Counted from the first letter of the stretch, positions 1 through 8,983 are shown. The stretch: DNA of 64,000 bases from Bacillus sp. CECT 9360 (GCF_918741275.1 NZ_CAKKNA010000008.1:62001-126000), one strand, 5' to 3'. The notes: generated from the sequence alone by a model not told the origin. Numbers and translations: made by a program.

Positions 1-555
1 AACGTGGAGAATACGATGATGATCCAGAACTACTCCTTTAGGTAAGCCCGTTGTACCAGATGTATAAAGGATTTCAGCATCATCAGATTCTAAGACACCG
101 ATATCGGGGTTTTGTGATATTGAACTACGAAACTCGGATAATAGTAATTGATGATCTTTTTTATCCGAACCGATCATGACTTGCAATCGAAGCTTTTCGA
201 TTCCTTCAGATGCTTTATTAATCGTCTCCGATAGATTGTCATCAGCAAAAACAATCATGGAATCAGAATCATTTAAAATATAACCTACTTCATGGGCCGT
301 TAACCGAAAGTTAATGGGAACGGCAACCCCGCCAGCTTTCAAGATTCCATAATAAACAAAAGGAAATTGGTTAGAATTTTTCATCATGATGGCAATTTTG
401 TCGCCTTTTTTTACGCCATAATTAATTAAAGCATTTGCAATATGATTCACTTCTCCATTGAACTCTGCATACGTATGCATCCCTTCGTTAAAGATAATTG
501 CTGGTTTCCTCCCATTATTTCGTGCGTTTCGTTCTAATCCTTCAAACAAATTCAC
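1..555 (-). CDS. Acyl-CoA synthetase (AMP-binding), N-terminal part, cut by window edge
   Basis: This is the first 185 codons of an adenylate-forming enzyme that activates a carboxylic acid, probably a fatty acid, to an acyl-AMP and then a CoA thioester. The start is GTG at 555, preceded by AGGGAGG seven to eight bases upstream. The fragment has the N-terminal ANL fold (AFVYYGILKAGGVAVPINFR-like stretch around residues 60-80) and ends just after the P-loop-like core motif YTSGTTGLPKGV. The C-terminal half lies outside the window. A perfect cre-type palindrome at 618-631 suggests carbon catabolite control. The substrate cannot be told from this part. Confidence 0.85.
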   Translation of the reverse strand, partial: MNLFEGLERNARNNGRKPAIIFNEGMHTYAEFNGEVNHIANALINYGVKKGDKIAIMMKNSNQFPFVYYGILKAGGVAVPINFRLTAHEVGYILNDSDSMIVFADDNLSETINKASEGIEKLRLQVMIGSDKKDHQLLLSEFRSSISQNPDIGVLESDDAEILYTSGTTGLPKGVVLDHHRILHV

Positions 556-617
556 AGCTTTTTCCTCCCTTTCTTTCGTTATTATTTTTTAGCATTAATC
601 ATTATTCCGAATTATTT

Positions 618-631
618 TGAAAGCGTTTTCA
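618..631. promoter_or_regulatory. Candidate cre (CcpA) operator upstream of the acyl-CoA synthetase
   Basis: TGAAAGCGTTTTCA is a perfect palindrome fitting the known CcpA consensus TGWAANCGNTNWCA. It lies 63 bases upstream of the GTG start at 555. CcpA repression of fatty-acid activation and degradation genes is known in Bacillus, so the position makes sense. Binding itself is inferred. Confidence 0.65.
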
Positions 632-765
632 ATAATAACTCTATAAAAAGAGAATCTGTGTAGAAACGAGCAGGTAATTAATTTACGAGCGATACAGAAT
701 TCTCTTCATACGACTGGAATTTACTGTCTTTCGTGAAATAACTCAACATTTTTTGGATGAAAATT

Positions 766-1119
766 TCATTTCTCCCATATTTCTATCCATCTGCCATCCG
801 GATCAGAAATCCAAATAAATGTACCGTATTGACGTTTTTCAGGCTCCTTAAGAAGTGGAACTCCTATCTTTTGCAGATGAGCTAAACAATCCTCCATGTT
901 TTCCACCTGGAAATTAAGCATTACTGCCTGTTCTTTCGGAAAATAGCTGCTCTCCTCTGTAAAGAATGAAAAGATGGTTTCATTGCCCTGTTCAGGTCTG
1001 ATCACGGTACCATTCCAAGCATCCTCCATCGATATTCCGAAAACCTCGAAGTACCATTTTTTTAAAGCTTTAATGTTTTTCGTTCTCCAGAATATGCCTC
1101 CAAAACCCTTAATCTTCAT
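766..1119 (-). CDS. VOC-family (glyoxalase/bleomycin-resistance fold) protein
   Basis: A 117-residue protein of the vicinal oxygen chelate superfamily, made of two beta-alpha-beta-beta-beta units. The N-terminal stretch IFWRTKNIKALKKWYFEVFG and the C-terminal stretch FIWISDPDGRWIEIWEK are the usual paired halves. The final glutamate after DPDGRWIEIWE is the typical metal ligand position. The start is ATG at 1119; the in-frame GTG at 1128 overlaps the AGGAGG ribosome site and is too close. The substrate is unknown: the family includes lyases, dioxygenases and antibiotic-binding proteins. It stands alone, with no operon partner. Confidence 0.8.
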   Translation of the reverse strand: MKIKGFGGIFWRTKNIKALKKWYFEVFGISMEDAWNGTVIRPEQGNETIFSFFTEESSYFPKEQAVMLNFQVENMEDCLAHLQKIGVPLLKEPEKRQYGTFIWISDPDGRWIEIWEK

Positions 1120-1194
1120 TTTGTCCACCTCCTGACACTAATTCTAATATTCCATTGAAAAAGCGGCTCCACTCCCCATGCAGCTGCTGATGAT

Positions 1195-2004
1195 TTAATG
1201 ACAGTCCCAGTTGTAAAGAACATTAGAGAAATCCAATTTTAACAGGTCTTCTTCCTTGATGAAAAAGTTCGCCACCCCGGCATCACCCCACATGATATCC
1301 AAATCGTCGTCCGTATCAATCTGCAGAAGAGTAATCGTATGGTTTCTATACTTTTTTTCATCTTCCCTTGGGTCAACCTGGGTAAAAAAAGCATACCCGC
1401 CCATTTTATGGCCTTCATTTGATAGCTCCTCAGCATATACTTCCCAAAGAGTGATTTCTCCGTCTTCCCCTTCACCGACAACCTGCTCCAGGTCGATATC
1501 AACATTTTCAAAACGATAGTCAGCGACCGATACCGTTTCATAATCTTGTTCAAAGGATAATGCCGTTTCTTCTAATGGAAAATAGTCTTCATCAAAATCG
1601 TCCATATAGGAAAAATCGGTAACTAACAGATCATCATCAGTAAGAATTTCCGGGTGATACATGATTCTGTAGTTCTTTTGTTTCGTCGGATTATCAAAAT
1701 CAAGACCGTACCCGTCGTCATCTATGGATAAGTAGAACTGTAACATGCCTTTTGGAGGAAAACTCTGCAATGTTGGCACCTCTTCGAAGTTGATTTGCGC
1801 TAAAAGTTTCATTGCCCGTCCTGATTCATCTTTTGGATGGTCCATTGTTTTAGGCAAATAAGGGGCACCTCCGAACTTGCTCTGTAATAAAGATGTATCT
1901 CCTTTGTTTCCTGTTATCCTGATGAAAGGCTTGACCTGTTTCTCGATCTCATTCCGATACGCTTCTAATTCTTTAGGCAATGCAATCTTCCTGTAATGAT
2001 CCAT
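1195..2004 (-). CDS. YwqG-like DUF1963 protein
   Basis: A 269-residue soluble acidic protein matching the YwqG/DUF1963 family seen in Bacillus and widely in bacteria. Recognisable features are the conserved KFGGAPYLP segment near residue 45, MKLLAQINFEEVP near 65, and the C-terminal GYAFFTQVDPRE and IMWGDAGVANFFI blocks. No biochemical role is established for the family. GAGGAGG precedes the ATG at good spacing. The coding is monocistronic and ends only about 75 bases from the VOC gene on the same strand. Confidence 0.8.
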   Translation of the reverse strand: MDHYRKIALPKELEAYRNEIEKQVKPFIRITGNKGDTSLLQSKFGGAPYLPKTMDHPKDESGRAMKLLAQINFEEVPTLQSFPPKGMLQFYLSIDDDGYGLDFDNPTKQKNYRIMYHPEILTDDDLLVTDFSYMDDFDEDYFPLEETALSFEQDYETVSVADYRFENVDIDLEQVVGEGEDGEITLWEVYAEELSNEGHKMGGYAFFTQVDPREDEKKYRNHTITLLQIDTDDDLDIMWGDAGVANFFIKEEDLLKLDFSNVLYNWDCH

Positions 2005-2371
2005 GGAAACCTCCTCATTATTAGGTTAAACGATTCTATAACTCACGCTAGCCAAATGATCGATATATATTAACTAGATTCTCTACACAATTATTTTTTC
2101 CTTCCCCCAATTATTCGATTTATAAAAATACATGATTAATGCGGAAAAGAGTGCCTATTATTTCTTTCAACATGATTACTGTTCTTTATTTCTTTAGATT
2201 TATAAATAGTAGCTGATTTAAGCTATATAACTATTTATATTCGATATTGTTATTAACTCATTGGGAATATGTGTTGATTATTACTCGTATTATTAGGTGG
2301 AGGAAAATTAGATTGGACAAAATATATAGTTCTCCCTCTTGGTAAAATCCTGTAGAGCCTCGGATCTTATC

Positions 2372-2409
2372 AAAACTAAAGCCCAGGGATCCCCCTGGGC
2401 TTTAGTTTT
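2372..2409. terminator. Strong bidirectional rho-independent terminator
   Basis: A 17-bp perfect stem with arms at 2372-2388 and 2393-2409 has AT-rich outer parts that give a U-run on either strand. It lies about 200 bases beyond the stop of the carboxypeptidase gene on the minus strand. Confidence 0.8.
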
Positions 2410-2417
2410 TCGTCACT

Positions 2418-2462
2418 TACCTTCAGAACAACCTTCCGAATGATTCAGAACTTCCGAAACGT
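2418..2462. repeat. Short array of TTCNGAA words
   Basis: The plus strand reads TTCAGAA, TTCCGAA, TTCAGAA and TTCCGAA in close succession at 10-11-bp spacing. The same word and spacing make up the longer array at 12085-12245. Confidence 0.5.
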
Positions 2463-2612
2463 TTATGACAGCTTTAGAAAGCTTTCCTTTTTGTCAACTT
2501 GTTCATTTCAAAAAGATAGCCGAATGTAGCAATATGTATGATGATAAAAATATTCACATATTCTAACTATAGAGGCGCACCAAATTCATTTAAATAAGTT
2601 AACGAATTGCCA

Positions 2613-3827
2613 CTAACCCAAATACCTTTTTCCAGACTTTCTGTTTCTTTTTTTAGGATACACGGCTAACAATAAGCAAAATCCAACCAGTACCATAAAA
2701 ACGACCTTACTCCCTGACTCATCTTCTTTTTCGTTCATATTCGTACTTTTGACAACAGTAATCGTCGTATCAGATTTAAGAGGAATTAGTTTAATAACTT
2801 TGCCATCTTTTAAGATATTTAAATTACCGATAAAGTCCCCTTCTTTGAATCCTTGTTTTAAATCAATCGTTTCAATTTTTGTTTCATACTCAGGTTCTTC
2901 ATCTTTTCCATAAGTAAGCACGAAATCTTCTGCAGCTAATAAAGATACTTTTTGACCTTCTACTTCCTTCGTATCCATAACTTGATCAGTCGTAATAATC
3001 TGCTTTGTAAGCAGCTTATCAAAGGCATAATTCCCCATAATCGCTATATCATTATATTCTTCAGCCCTTGAGGTTTTCATGACAACCGCTATGACAGTCT
3101 TTCCATCCTTTTGAAGGATTTCTACAAGTGTGTTTCGGGCTTTATTTGTAAACCCTGTTTTTCCGCCCAGGGCCAGTGGATTATCGTGAATTTCACTTCT
3201 ATTCACAATTCTCACTTCACGTTGATTCGTGTGAATGACATCTTCCTTGGTTCCCATTGCTTGAATAACAGTAGGATATTTCATCGCTTCTTTGGTAATG
3301 AGAGCAATATCGTATGGTGTAGTTACATGACGGTCATCGTGCAAACCATTGGGAGTGACAAAATGACTGTTTACTGCTCCTATTTCCTTCGCTCTTTTAT
3401 TCATTAATACAGCGAAGCCTTCTACGCTGCCAGCCACTTTTTCCGCAGCCGCATAAGTAACATCATTTGAACTTTTGATCATCATCGCATTTAAGGCATC
3501 TTCTTTAGAGAATTGTTCTCCTTCTTTCAGTAAAAATGCCTGATTACTGGGATCTTGTTTCACTGCAGTTGCTGATGCTGTAATTTTTTCATCTGCTTTT
3601 ATGTTCTCATCTAATACGATAGCCGTTAACACTTTGGTAATACTGGCGGGATACCCTTGCTGGTTTGCCTTCTTATCATAAAGTATTTCACCGGTAGTCG
3701 CGTCAATTGCCACCCCAAATTCGCCTTTAATATCGGGCTGTACCGTTGCTGCTTCCGTTTCTGCGGGAGGAAGGGCAACGCCCAGCGATATTGAAATTCC
3801 TATAATTATTTTTACTAACTTCCTCAT
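2613..3827 (-). CDS. D-alanyl-D-alanine carboxypeptidase (PBP5/DacF-like)
   Basis: A 404-residue low-molecular-weight penicillin-binding protein of family S11 that trims the terminal D-Ala from peptidoglycan pentapeptides outside the membrane. A signal peptide covers residues 1-26. The active-site triads are visible: SITK (S62, K65), SSN (119-121) and KTG (223-225). A PBP5 C-terminal beta domain follows, then a hydrophobic helix near residue 375 and a basic tail (KKRNRKSGKR). This is a true transmembrane anchor rather than the amphipathic helix of typical PBP5. DacA, DacB and DacF cannot be separated with certainty from sequence alone. The gene is monocistronic. Confidence 0.88.
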   Translation of the reverse strand: MRKLVKIIIGISISLGVALPPAETEAATVQPDIKGEFGVAIDATTGEILYDKKANQQGYPASITKVLTAIVLDENIKADEKITASATAVKQDPSNQAFLLKEGEQFSKEDALNAMMIKSSNDVTYAAAEKVAGSVEGFAVLMNKRAKEIGAVNSHFVTPNGLHDDRHVTTPYDIALITKEAMKYPTVIQAMGTKEDVIHTNQREVRIVNRSEIHDNPLALGGKTGFTNKARNTLVEILQKDGKTVIAVVMKTSRAEEYNDIAIMGNYAFDKLLTKQIITTDQVMDTKEVEGQKVSLLAAEDFVLTYGKDEEPEYETKIETIDLKQGFKEGDFIGNLNILKDGKVIKLIPLKSDTTITVVKSTNMNEKEDESGSKVVFMVLVGFCLLLAVYPKKRNRKSGKRYLG

Positions 3828-4107
3828 TTATGTACCCCCATAAATAAACAAAACTGAAAATTGTTGTTAGTGCAGGATTCATGCATTAAAAAAGACTCCC
3901 GCAGAAGAGAGAGTTTTTAAGTACCTAACATACGTAATCTCCATTTTCTTTGCCATACTTTTTATATTTGAGTTGTGAACATCCACTAATTCATTTAATG
4001 TTACCATGAAAATAGGTATTTCAGGAGGATGAATTTTCTGGTATTAATTTTCCGGAGTGGCTGCTAACAAGACAATCGCCGTAAACGATGCGATTATACA
4101 AAAATTA

Positions 4108-4611
4108 TCATTCTCCGCCATCCTTTTTTCTCCAATAATCATATATCGCTTCTTTACAAATCTCATTTAGCTTTGCTTTATTCTTTCGCAGCCACTCAGC
4201 CTGGTCGATCGGCAGTTTTAATTTCAAGACCACCTTTTCATTGGGCATCTCAACTTTTCTAATATCCTGTATCGTGATGCCTTCACCTATTTTCGGAAAA
4301 GAATCGTTTTCATGTACGATGTTTATATTTTGATACTCTTCAATATCACCAAGTTCACAATACAAATGTAGTTGTGGCAACCCACCCGGCAAACTCTGCG
4401 GATGCATAATTGTATGTATCACTGCGCCGTCCTCTAGTTCGATCTCTAGTATTAAATTTTCCTCATGGCCATATTTGTTCAGAATAATTTCACTTACAAT
4501 CATATCCAGTTCTAACATGCATCCTGCCGTTGACTGAAAAATATAAATCGCACTATTAAATATATAAATACGTTCACCATCGATTTTTACGGATTTAACC
4601 TTTGCCATCAT
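4108..4611 (-). CDS. Hypothetical protein, translationally coupled to the isomerase-like gene
   Basis: A 167-residue soluble protein that I do not recognise. It looks all-beta in the first two thirds (IYIFNSAIYIF, LILEIELEDGAVIH, VVLKLKLP) and ends in a charged helical tail (EICKEAIYDYWRKKDGGE). It starts nine bases after the stop of the sugar-isomerase-like gene, so the two are probably one transcript. No motif gives a function. Confidence 0.65.
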   Translation of the reverse strand: MMAKVKSVKIDGERIYIFNSAIYIFQSTAGCMLELDMIVSEIILNKYGHEENLILEIELEDGAVIHTIMHPQSLPGGLPQLHLYCELGDIEEYQNINIVHENDSFPKIGEGITIQDIRKVEMPNEKVVLKLKLPIDQAEWLRKNKAKLNEICKEAIYDYWRKKDGGE

Positions 4612-4620
4612 TAAACCGCC

Positions 4621-5376
4621 CTAGATTGATTCCCTATGTTTTTTTAAGAAATTCATGCTTTCGCTGACACTTATAAAAGGATCTTTTCTACATTCGTCCT
4701 GTTCGACAATCCACCAGTCTACACCGGAGCTTTCTCCCAAAGCAAGTACAGAATAAATATCGACTCCCCCCGTCCCTAGTTCAGCAAAAAACTTCTCACC
4801 ATCCGTAGTCATATCTTTCAAATGAACGACCGGTGTTCTTCCTTTGTATCGATTCATCCATTCCACAGGATTTTCTCCGGCATATGTCAGCCAGTAAATA
4901 TCAAATTCAGCTTTCACCCATTTGGGATTGGTTTCGTCCAAAATCGTTTGCAATGCCGTACGTCCGTCGCCCAATCGTTCCAGTTCGAAATCATGATTGT
5001 GGTAACATAGAGAAATTCCTGCCCTATAGCATTTTTCGCCTGCTGCATTTAATGTGTGGATGAGGCTAACATAATCAGCTTCTGATCGCTCCTCAATATA
5101 AGGACAAACGACATAGTTGCTACCCAATATTTGCTGATCATGGATGACCTGTTCAATATCTGATGCCAGGTCATGAATGGGAACATGGCTGGACGCAGTG
5201 CGTAAACCGAACTCATCCATCCGTTTCCTTAATTCACCTGGATGAATGTCACCGTATCCTGCAAACTCCACTCCCTGGAATCCAAGTTCGGCTACTTTTT
5301 CCAAAGTCCCTACGAAGTCTTTGTTACTTTCGTCTCGAAGGGTATACATTTGTACGGCAATCGAAATTTGATTCAT
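4621..5376 (-). CDS. Sugar phosphate isomerase/epimerase family TIM-barrel protein
   Basis: A 251-residue protein of the AP-endonuclease-2/xylose-isomerase-like superfamily, typically acting on sugars or inositol derivatives with a divalent metal. Landmarks are QMYTLRDES at the N-terminus, the GFQGVEFAGYG strand, CYHNHDFELE (metal-ligand His/Glu region), WVKAEFDIYWLTYAG and PVVHLKDM (a metal-binding His). AAGGAGC precedes the ATG. It heads a two-gene unit with the hypothetical at 4108-4611. The substrate is unknown. Confidence 0.82.
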   Translation of the reverse strand: MNQISIAVQMYTLRDESNKDFVGTLEKVAELGFQGVEFAGYGDIHPGELRKRMDEFGLRTASSHVPIHDLASDIEQVIHDQQILGSNYVVCPYIEERSEADYVSLIHTLNAAGEKCYRAGISLCYHNHDFELERLGDGRTALQTILDETNPKWVKAEFDIYWLTYAGENPVEWMNRYKGRTPVVHLKDMTTDGEKFFAELGTGGVDIYSVLALGESSGVDWWIVEQDECRKDPFISVSESMNFLKKHRESI

Positions 5377-5866
5377 GACAGCAAGCTCCTTTTCCGGATT
5401 TGACCTATATAAAATAATTTTAACATGGATTATCGGTATAGCCGTTTAAGACCAAGTTTATTTTTAAAAAATAAAACTAAATGAATGGAAGTAATCTGGA
5501 AATCCTGCTATCATACAAATCAAGATTATTTTTAAAAATAGGCATTACAAACCGTAAATTCGGGTATGGTTCACTACTAATATATTTATTATCATACAGA
5601 TCACTCTCAGAAAAAAGGTAAAACAACATTAAGTATCGAATTATTTTAAAACAATAGTATCTTTTTGACCCACTATATCGCATTTTTCATCACTTAGTTT
5701 TAATCCTCTAGATTTTCATTAATACATGGATATCCATTACTTCTTCTACACATGACTTTCAGCTATAACCATTAGTTTCCTTCTACTCTTGATTCATTGA
5801 AAACGAGCATTCTTAATTCTAATCTTCACTGTAAGTTTATCTTCAAGAAAGGTAGGTCTATTAAAA
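5377..5866. other. 490-bp AT-rich intergenic region, nothing assignable
   Basis: Lies between the divergent isomerase-like gene and the PBP gene. A 68-codon minus-strand frame at 5477-5683 has no ribosome site and unusual composition, so I do not call it. The PBP promoter is presumably here. AAGAAAGG is its ribosome site. Confidence 0.5.
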
Positions 5867-8260
5867 ATGGCTGAAAACTATACAACGAGAGAGGAACGCC
5901 GCAAACAAAAAGAAACTCAAAAAAAACGAAAGAGCAACAAAGGCGGACTTATCAAACGGATTGCTCTTATTGTTTTGGCGTTCGGTATTATCGGTATAAT
6001 TGCTGGCGGGGCAACGTTTGCCTATTTTATCAGTGATGCTCCCAGGCTGGATGAAAAACTGTTAAAAGACCCCGTCTCCTCAAAGATTTTTTATGGCGAT
6101 GGCGAGCTTTTGACACGGGTCGAATTAGAAAAACGTGATTTTGTCGCTTATGAGGACATACCTAAACATGTGGAAGACGCCGTGCTCGCAACCGAGGATG
6201 TCCGTTTTTATGAACATCACGGGATAGATCCGCTCCGCCTCGGAAAAGCAGTGATGGCCAACTTCACGGACGGATTTGGTTCCCAGGGTGCCAGTACGCT
6301 GACCCAGCAAGTGGTAAAGCGTTCCTATTTGAGTGCAGATAAAACGGTGAAACGAAAAGTACAGGAAATGTGGCTTGCTTTCCAGCTTGAACAGAAATAT
6401 ACGAAAAAAGAAATTTTCGAAATGTATGTGAATAAAATTTTCTTTTCGGAACGTGCAAACGGTATTGCCACAGCTTCAAATGTCTATTACGGAAAAGAAT
6501 TAAAGGATTTAAAGACGAATGAGATAGCGATGCTCGTCGGTTTGCCGCAAAGCCCCAACCGCTTTAATCCCTATGATAATCCAGAACAGGCCAAGGAAAG
6601 ACGTGATGTCGTTCTTCATCTGATGAATAAACATGGTTTTATCAGTAAAGTGGAAATGGAAAACTCACAAAACGTGCCGATTGTCCAAGGACTTGTGAAA
6701 AAGGAAACAAAAAAGGATATGAGCCCGTATGACGCTTTCGTCGATACCGTGATTGAAGAAGTCGAGAGCATCGGCGATTACAATGTATATACCGATGGAT
6801 TGGAGATCCATACGACACTTGACCGTGATGCGCAGGAATATATCTACAAAATGCTGAATACCGATGAAATCGTTAAGTATCCAAGTGAAAAGCTCCAGGC
6901 CGGCATTACGTTGCTGGATACTAAAACCGGCGAAATCCGGGCCATTGGCGGCGGCCGGAATACAAAGGTATCCCGTGGTTTTAATTACGCCGTCGATTCA
7001 AAACGCCAGCCCGGATCGACAATCAAGCCGATTCTTGATTACGGTCCAGCCGTTGAATATTTGAATTGGGGATCCTCTCATCCTATAAAAGATGAAGAAT
7101 ATCAGTATACCAATGGAGTCCCTTTAAATAATGCAGCCAACCGCTATTACGGGACGATGTCAATCCGCGAAGCGCTTGGCCGCTCTTTGAATATTCCTGC
7201 TGTGAAAACGATTCAGGCAGTGGGACTTGATAAAGCACGAAATTTCGCGGTAAATCTTGGCATTCCTTTGCCTAAACAAATCTATGAATCTTATGCAATC
7301 GGCGGTTTTGGTGACGGCTTTTCAACCATGCAGCTTGCGGGTGCCTACAGCGCCTTTGGAAATGGCGGTACGTATACGAAGCCTCATACAGTCAAAAAAA
7401 TTGTGCTAAGAGACGGGACTGCTTTTAATAATCAAGTAGCTTCAAAAAGAGTGATGAAGGATTCAACCGCGTTCATCGTCTCCGATATGCTAAAGAGCGT
7501 TCTTAAAGAAAGCTACGGGACCGGACGTCTTGCAAATGTATCAGCGCTGCCTATTGCCGGCAAAACTGGTTCGTCGAATTTTGAGGAAAAAGTCAGGATA
7601 CAGCACAATATCCCTGCGGAAGGAGTGCCAGATAGCTGGATGGCCGGGTATACAACGAATTACACTGTTGCCATCTGGGCTGGTTATGATCCCGAGGATG
7701 GCAAGAAAGAATATTTAGGAAAGGAATCCCAGACAATTCCTAAATATCTATTTAAGAATCTAATGGAATACGTATCAAAGGACGTAGCAACCGCGGACTT
7801 CAAAAAGCCAGACAGTGTAGTTGCCAGTTCCGGTGAGTATTATGTAAAAGGGCATCAGCCGGTCATGGTCGCCCAGAAAAATGATAAGCCAGTCAAAAAA
7901 AGAAGTGAACCGGTTTCAAAGCCAGAAGAAGCACCTAAAGCAACCAAAGAAGAAGAAGAAAAAGATGATAAAAAAGCCAATAAACCCGATATTAAACCTC
8001 CTGGACAAAAGAACGATCCAAATAAAGGCGATGGAAACAAAAATGATGATGACGATAGTGATGCAGGTGATGACGGTGATGGCTCAGATGAAGAGCCAGT
8101 TGAAGAGCCAGATGATAATCCACCAGATGAAGATTCACCGGATGATGGTCAAGATGACGACACGGATGGAGCCGGGACTATGGGCGAAAGCAGTGTTCCG
8201 CGGAACAAAGAAAAGCAACAGCCTCCTCCGGGACAAGGGAATGACAAGCCGAAGCAGTAA
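5867..8260 (+). CDS. Class A penicillin-binding protein (PBP1A/PonA-type) with acidic C-terminal tail
   Basis: A 797-residue bifunctional peptidoglycan synthase. A basic cytoplasmic leader is followed by one transmembrane helix (about residues 29-52). The family 51 glycosyltransferase domain carries TEDVRFYEHHGID (Glu110 catalytic) and GASTLTQQ. The transpeptidase domain carries PGSTIKP (Ser384), SLN and GKTGSS (Lys566). It makes and cross-links glycan strands outside the membrane. Residues from about 655 onward are a disordered tail, first Lys/Glu/Pro-rich, then a roughly 60-residue Asp/Glu-rich run, ending QPPPGQGNDKPKQ. That tail is longer and more acidic than usual. The gene is monocistronic and followed by a terminator. 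Confidence 0.93.
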   Translation: MAENYTTREERRKQKETQKKRKSNKGGLIKRIALIVLAFGIIGIIAGGATFAYFISDAPRLDEKLLKDPVSSKIFYGDGELLTRVELEKRDFVAYEDIPKHVEDAVLATEDVRFYEHHGIDPLRLGKAVMANFTDGFGSQGASTLTQQVVKRSYLSADKTVKRKVQEMWLAFQLEQKYTKKEIFEMYVNKIFFSERANGIATASNVYYGKELKDLKTNEIAMLVGLPQSPNRFNPYDNPEQAKERRDVVLHLMNKHGFISKVEMENSQNVPIVQGLVKKETKKDMSPYDAFVDTVIEEVESIGDYNVYTDGLEIHTTLDRDAQEYIYKMLNTDEIVKYPSEKLQAGITLLDTKTGEIRAIGGGRNTKVSRGFNYAVDSKRQPGSTIKPILDYGPAVEYLNWGSSHPIKDEEYQYTNGVPLNNAANRYYGTMSIREALGRSLNIPAVKTIQAVGLDKARNFAVNLGIPLPKQIYESYAIGGFGDGFSTMQLAGAYSAFGNGGTYTKPHTVKKIVLRDGTAFNNQVASKRVMKDSTAFIVSDMLKSVLKESYGTGRLANVSALPIAGKTGSSNFEEKVRIQHNIPAEGVPDSWMAGYTTNYTVAIWAGYDPEDGKKEYLGKESQTIPKYLFKNLMEYVSKDVATADFKKPDSVVASSGEYYVKGHQPVMVAQKNDKPVKKRSEPVSKPEEAPKATKEEEEKDDKKANKPDIKPPGQKNDPNKGDGNKNDDDDSDAGDDGDGSDEEPVEEPDDNPPDEDSPDDGQDDDTDGAGTMGESSVPRNKEKQQPPPGQGNDKPKQ

Positions 8261-8264
8261 AAAG

Positions 8265-8302
8265 AATAAAGAAAACTCGCCGATTGACGAGTTTTCTTTA
8301 TT
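8265..8302. terminator. Terminator of the PBP gene
   Basis: 15-bp perfect stem (8265-8279 with 8288-8302) beginning a few bases after the PBP stop codon. The loop sequence CGATTGA and the AAAGAAAACTCG arm resemble the repeats beside the cold-shock gene at 14.9 and 15.5 kb. Confidence 0.85.
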
Positions 8303-8396
8303 TGTATTGAATCAGAGTGATAGCTGTTTTCGATGCTATATAAAATTAATAACCTAAAATTTTAACAAAATTCTTCGTTTATTTATTTGCCATGTT

Positions 8397-8983
8397 TTAT
8401 ATCTCTTTTTCAACATCTCCTAAAATCGTTTTTATTCTTTCGTTCATTTCAGTCTCACTTAAATATTCAAAAAAACCAATTTGATTTCCTCAAGGGTCGG
8501 TGAAGGTGCCCATTTGACTGGAACTTCTTCTCTTGAATAAATTTAAAAACTTTCTATGTTTAATTCTTTTATCATTCTATCCCTTTCTGCTTCTACATCA
8601 GTAACACCGAAACGTAACGGGCCGCTCCCCTCTGACGGCGTTCCTTCTGCGACTTGCAACCAGCTGCCTGGTATTAGCTCCCATTCTATGAATCCTTCAT
8701 GAGGAATAAAATCCGGCTCTCTCTGAAGTAGTGTTTGATACCATTTTTGTCCTTCTTTTATATTGGCTCTGTTAAATTCCATTGTTGATTTTCAAATGGT
8801 CATGGAATCTACTCGCTTTCCGCGGACGAACTGTCAAGCCTCCTCACTCGTACCTCGCTGCGGGGTCTTGCCAGCCCGTTTTTCCGCAGGAGTCTCGCAG
8901 ATTCCCTTCCCAAAAACAACATTATCGTTTAACAGAGCCTTTATATTAGAAACTCGAACTTGTATAGTTATTTCATAGATCAT
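8397..8983 (-). pseudogene. VOC-family protein pseudogene interrupted by a 175-bp element
   Basis: Reading from ATG at 8983, MIYEITIQVRVSN is joined, once the 8765-8939 insertion and one 8-bp duplication are removed, in frame to IKEGQKWYQTLLQREPDF. The frame then continues to ELNIESF and a TAA at 8543-8545. Further VOC sequence follows in another frame, MGTFTDP then a TGA where Trp is normally found, then GNQIGFFEYL and a tail ending EKEI. So the gene carries the insertion, an in-frame stop, a frameshift and a nonsense codon. It is clearly non-functional. Confidence 0.8.
8765..8939. mobile_element. 175-bp MITE-like element, copy 1
   Basis: The ends are inverted GGCTCTGTTAAA (8765-8776 and its complement at 8928-8939). 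The flanks are a perfect 8-bp direct repeat TTTATATT (8757-8764 and 8940-8947). The interior carries GC-rich dyads around CTTTCCGCGGAC and GCGGGGTCTTGCC. No protein is encoded, so it must be mobilised in trans. The GGC-starting ends and 8-bp duplication fit transposases such as ISL3 or IS1595 families, but this is inferred. An inverted copy of the same length is at 35895-36069. Confidence 0.85.

Larger units (their letters stand above)
2005..2612. other. 608-bp intergenic region with hairpin and TTCNGAA words
   Basis: I see no convincing gene here. It contains a strong palindromic terminator (2372-2409) and, directly after it, a short run of TTCNGAA words (2418-2462) like the longer array near 12.1 kb. 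A GGAGG at about 2299 precedes a ten-codon TTG-started frame (2313 on the plus strand) ending before the terminator. That could be a leader peptide, but the support is thin. Confidence 0.5.

Noticed and set aside
5477..5683. 68-codon minus-strand frame before the PBP gene
   Set aside because: There is no ribosome site, the composition is AT-driven, and no recognisable fold or family is seen.
7881..8357. 158-codon frame in the acidic tail of the PBP gene
   Set aside because: It is a shifted reading of the repetitive GAT/GAA-rich tail of the true gene.
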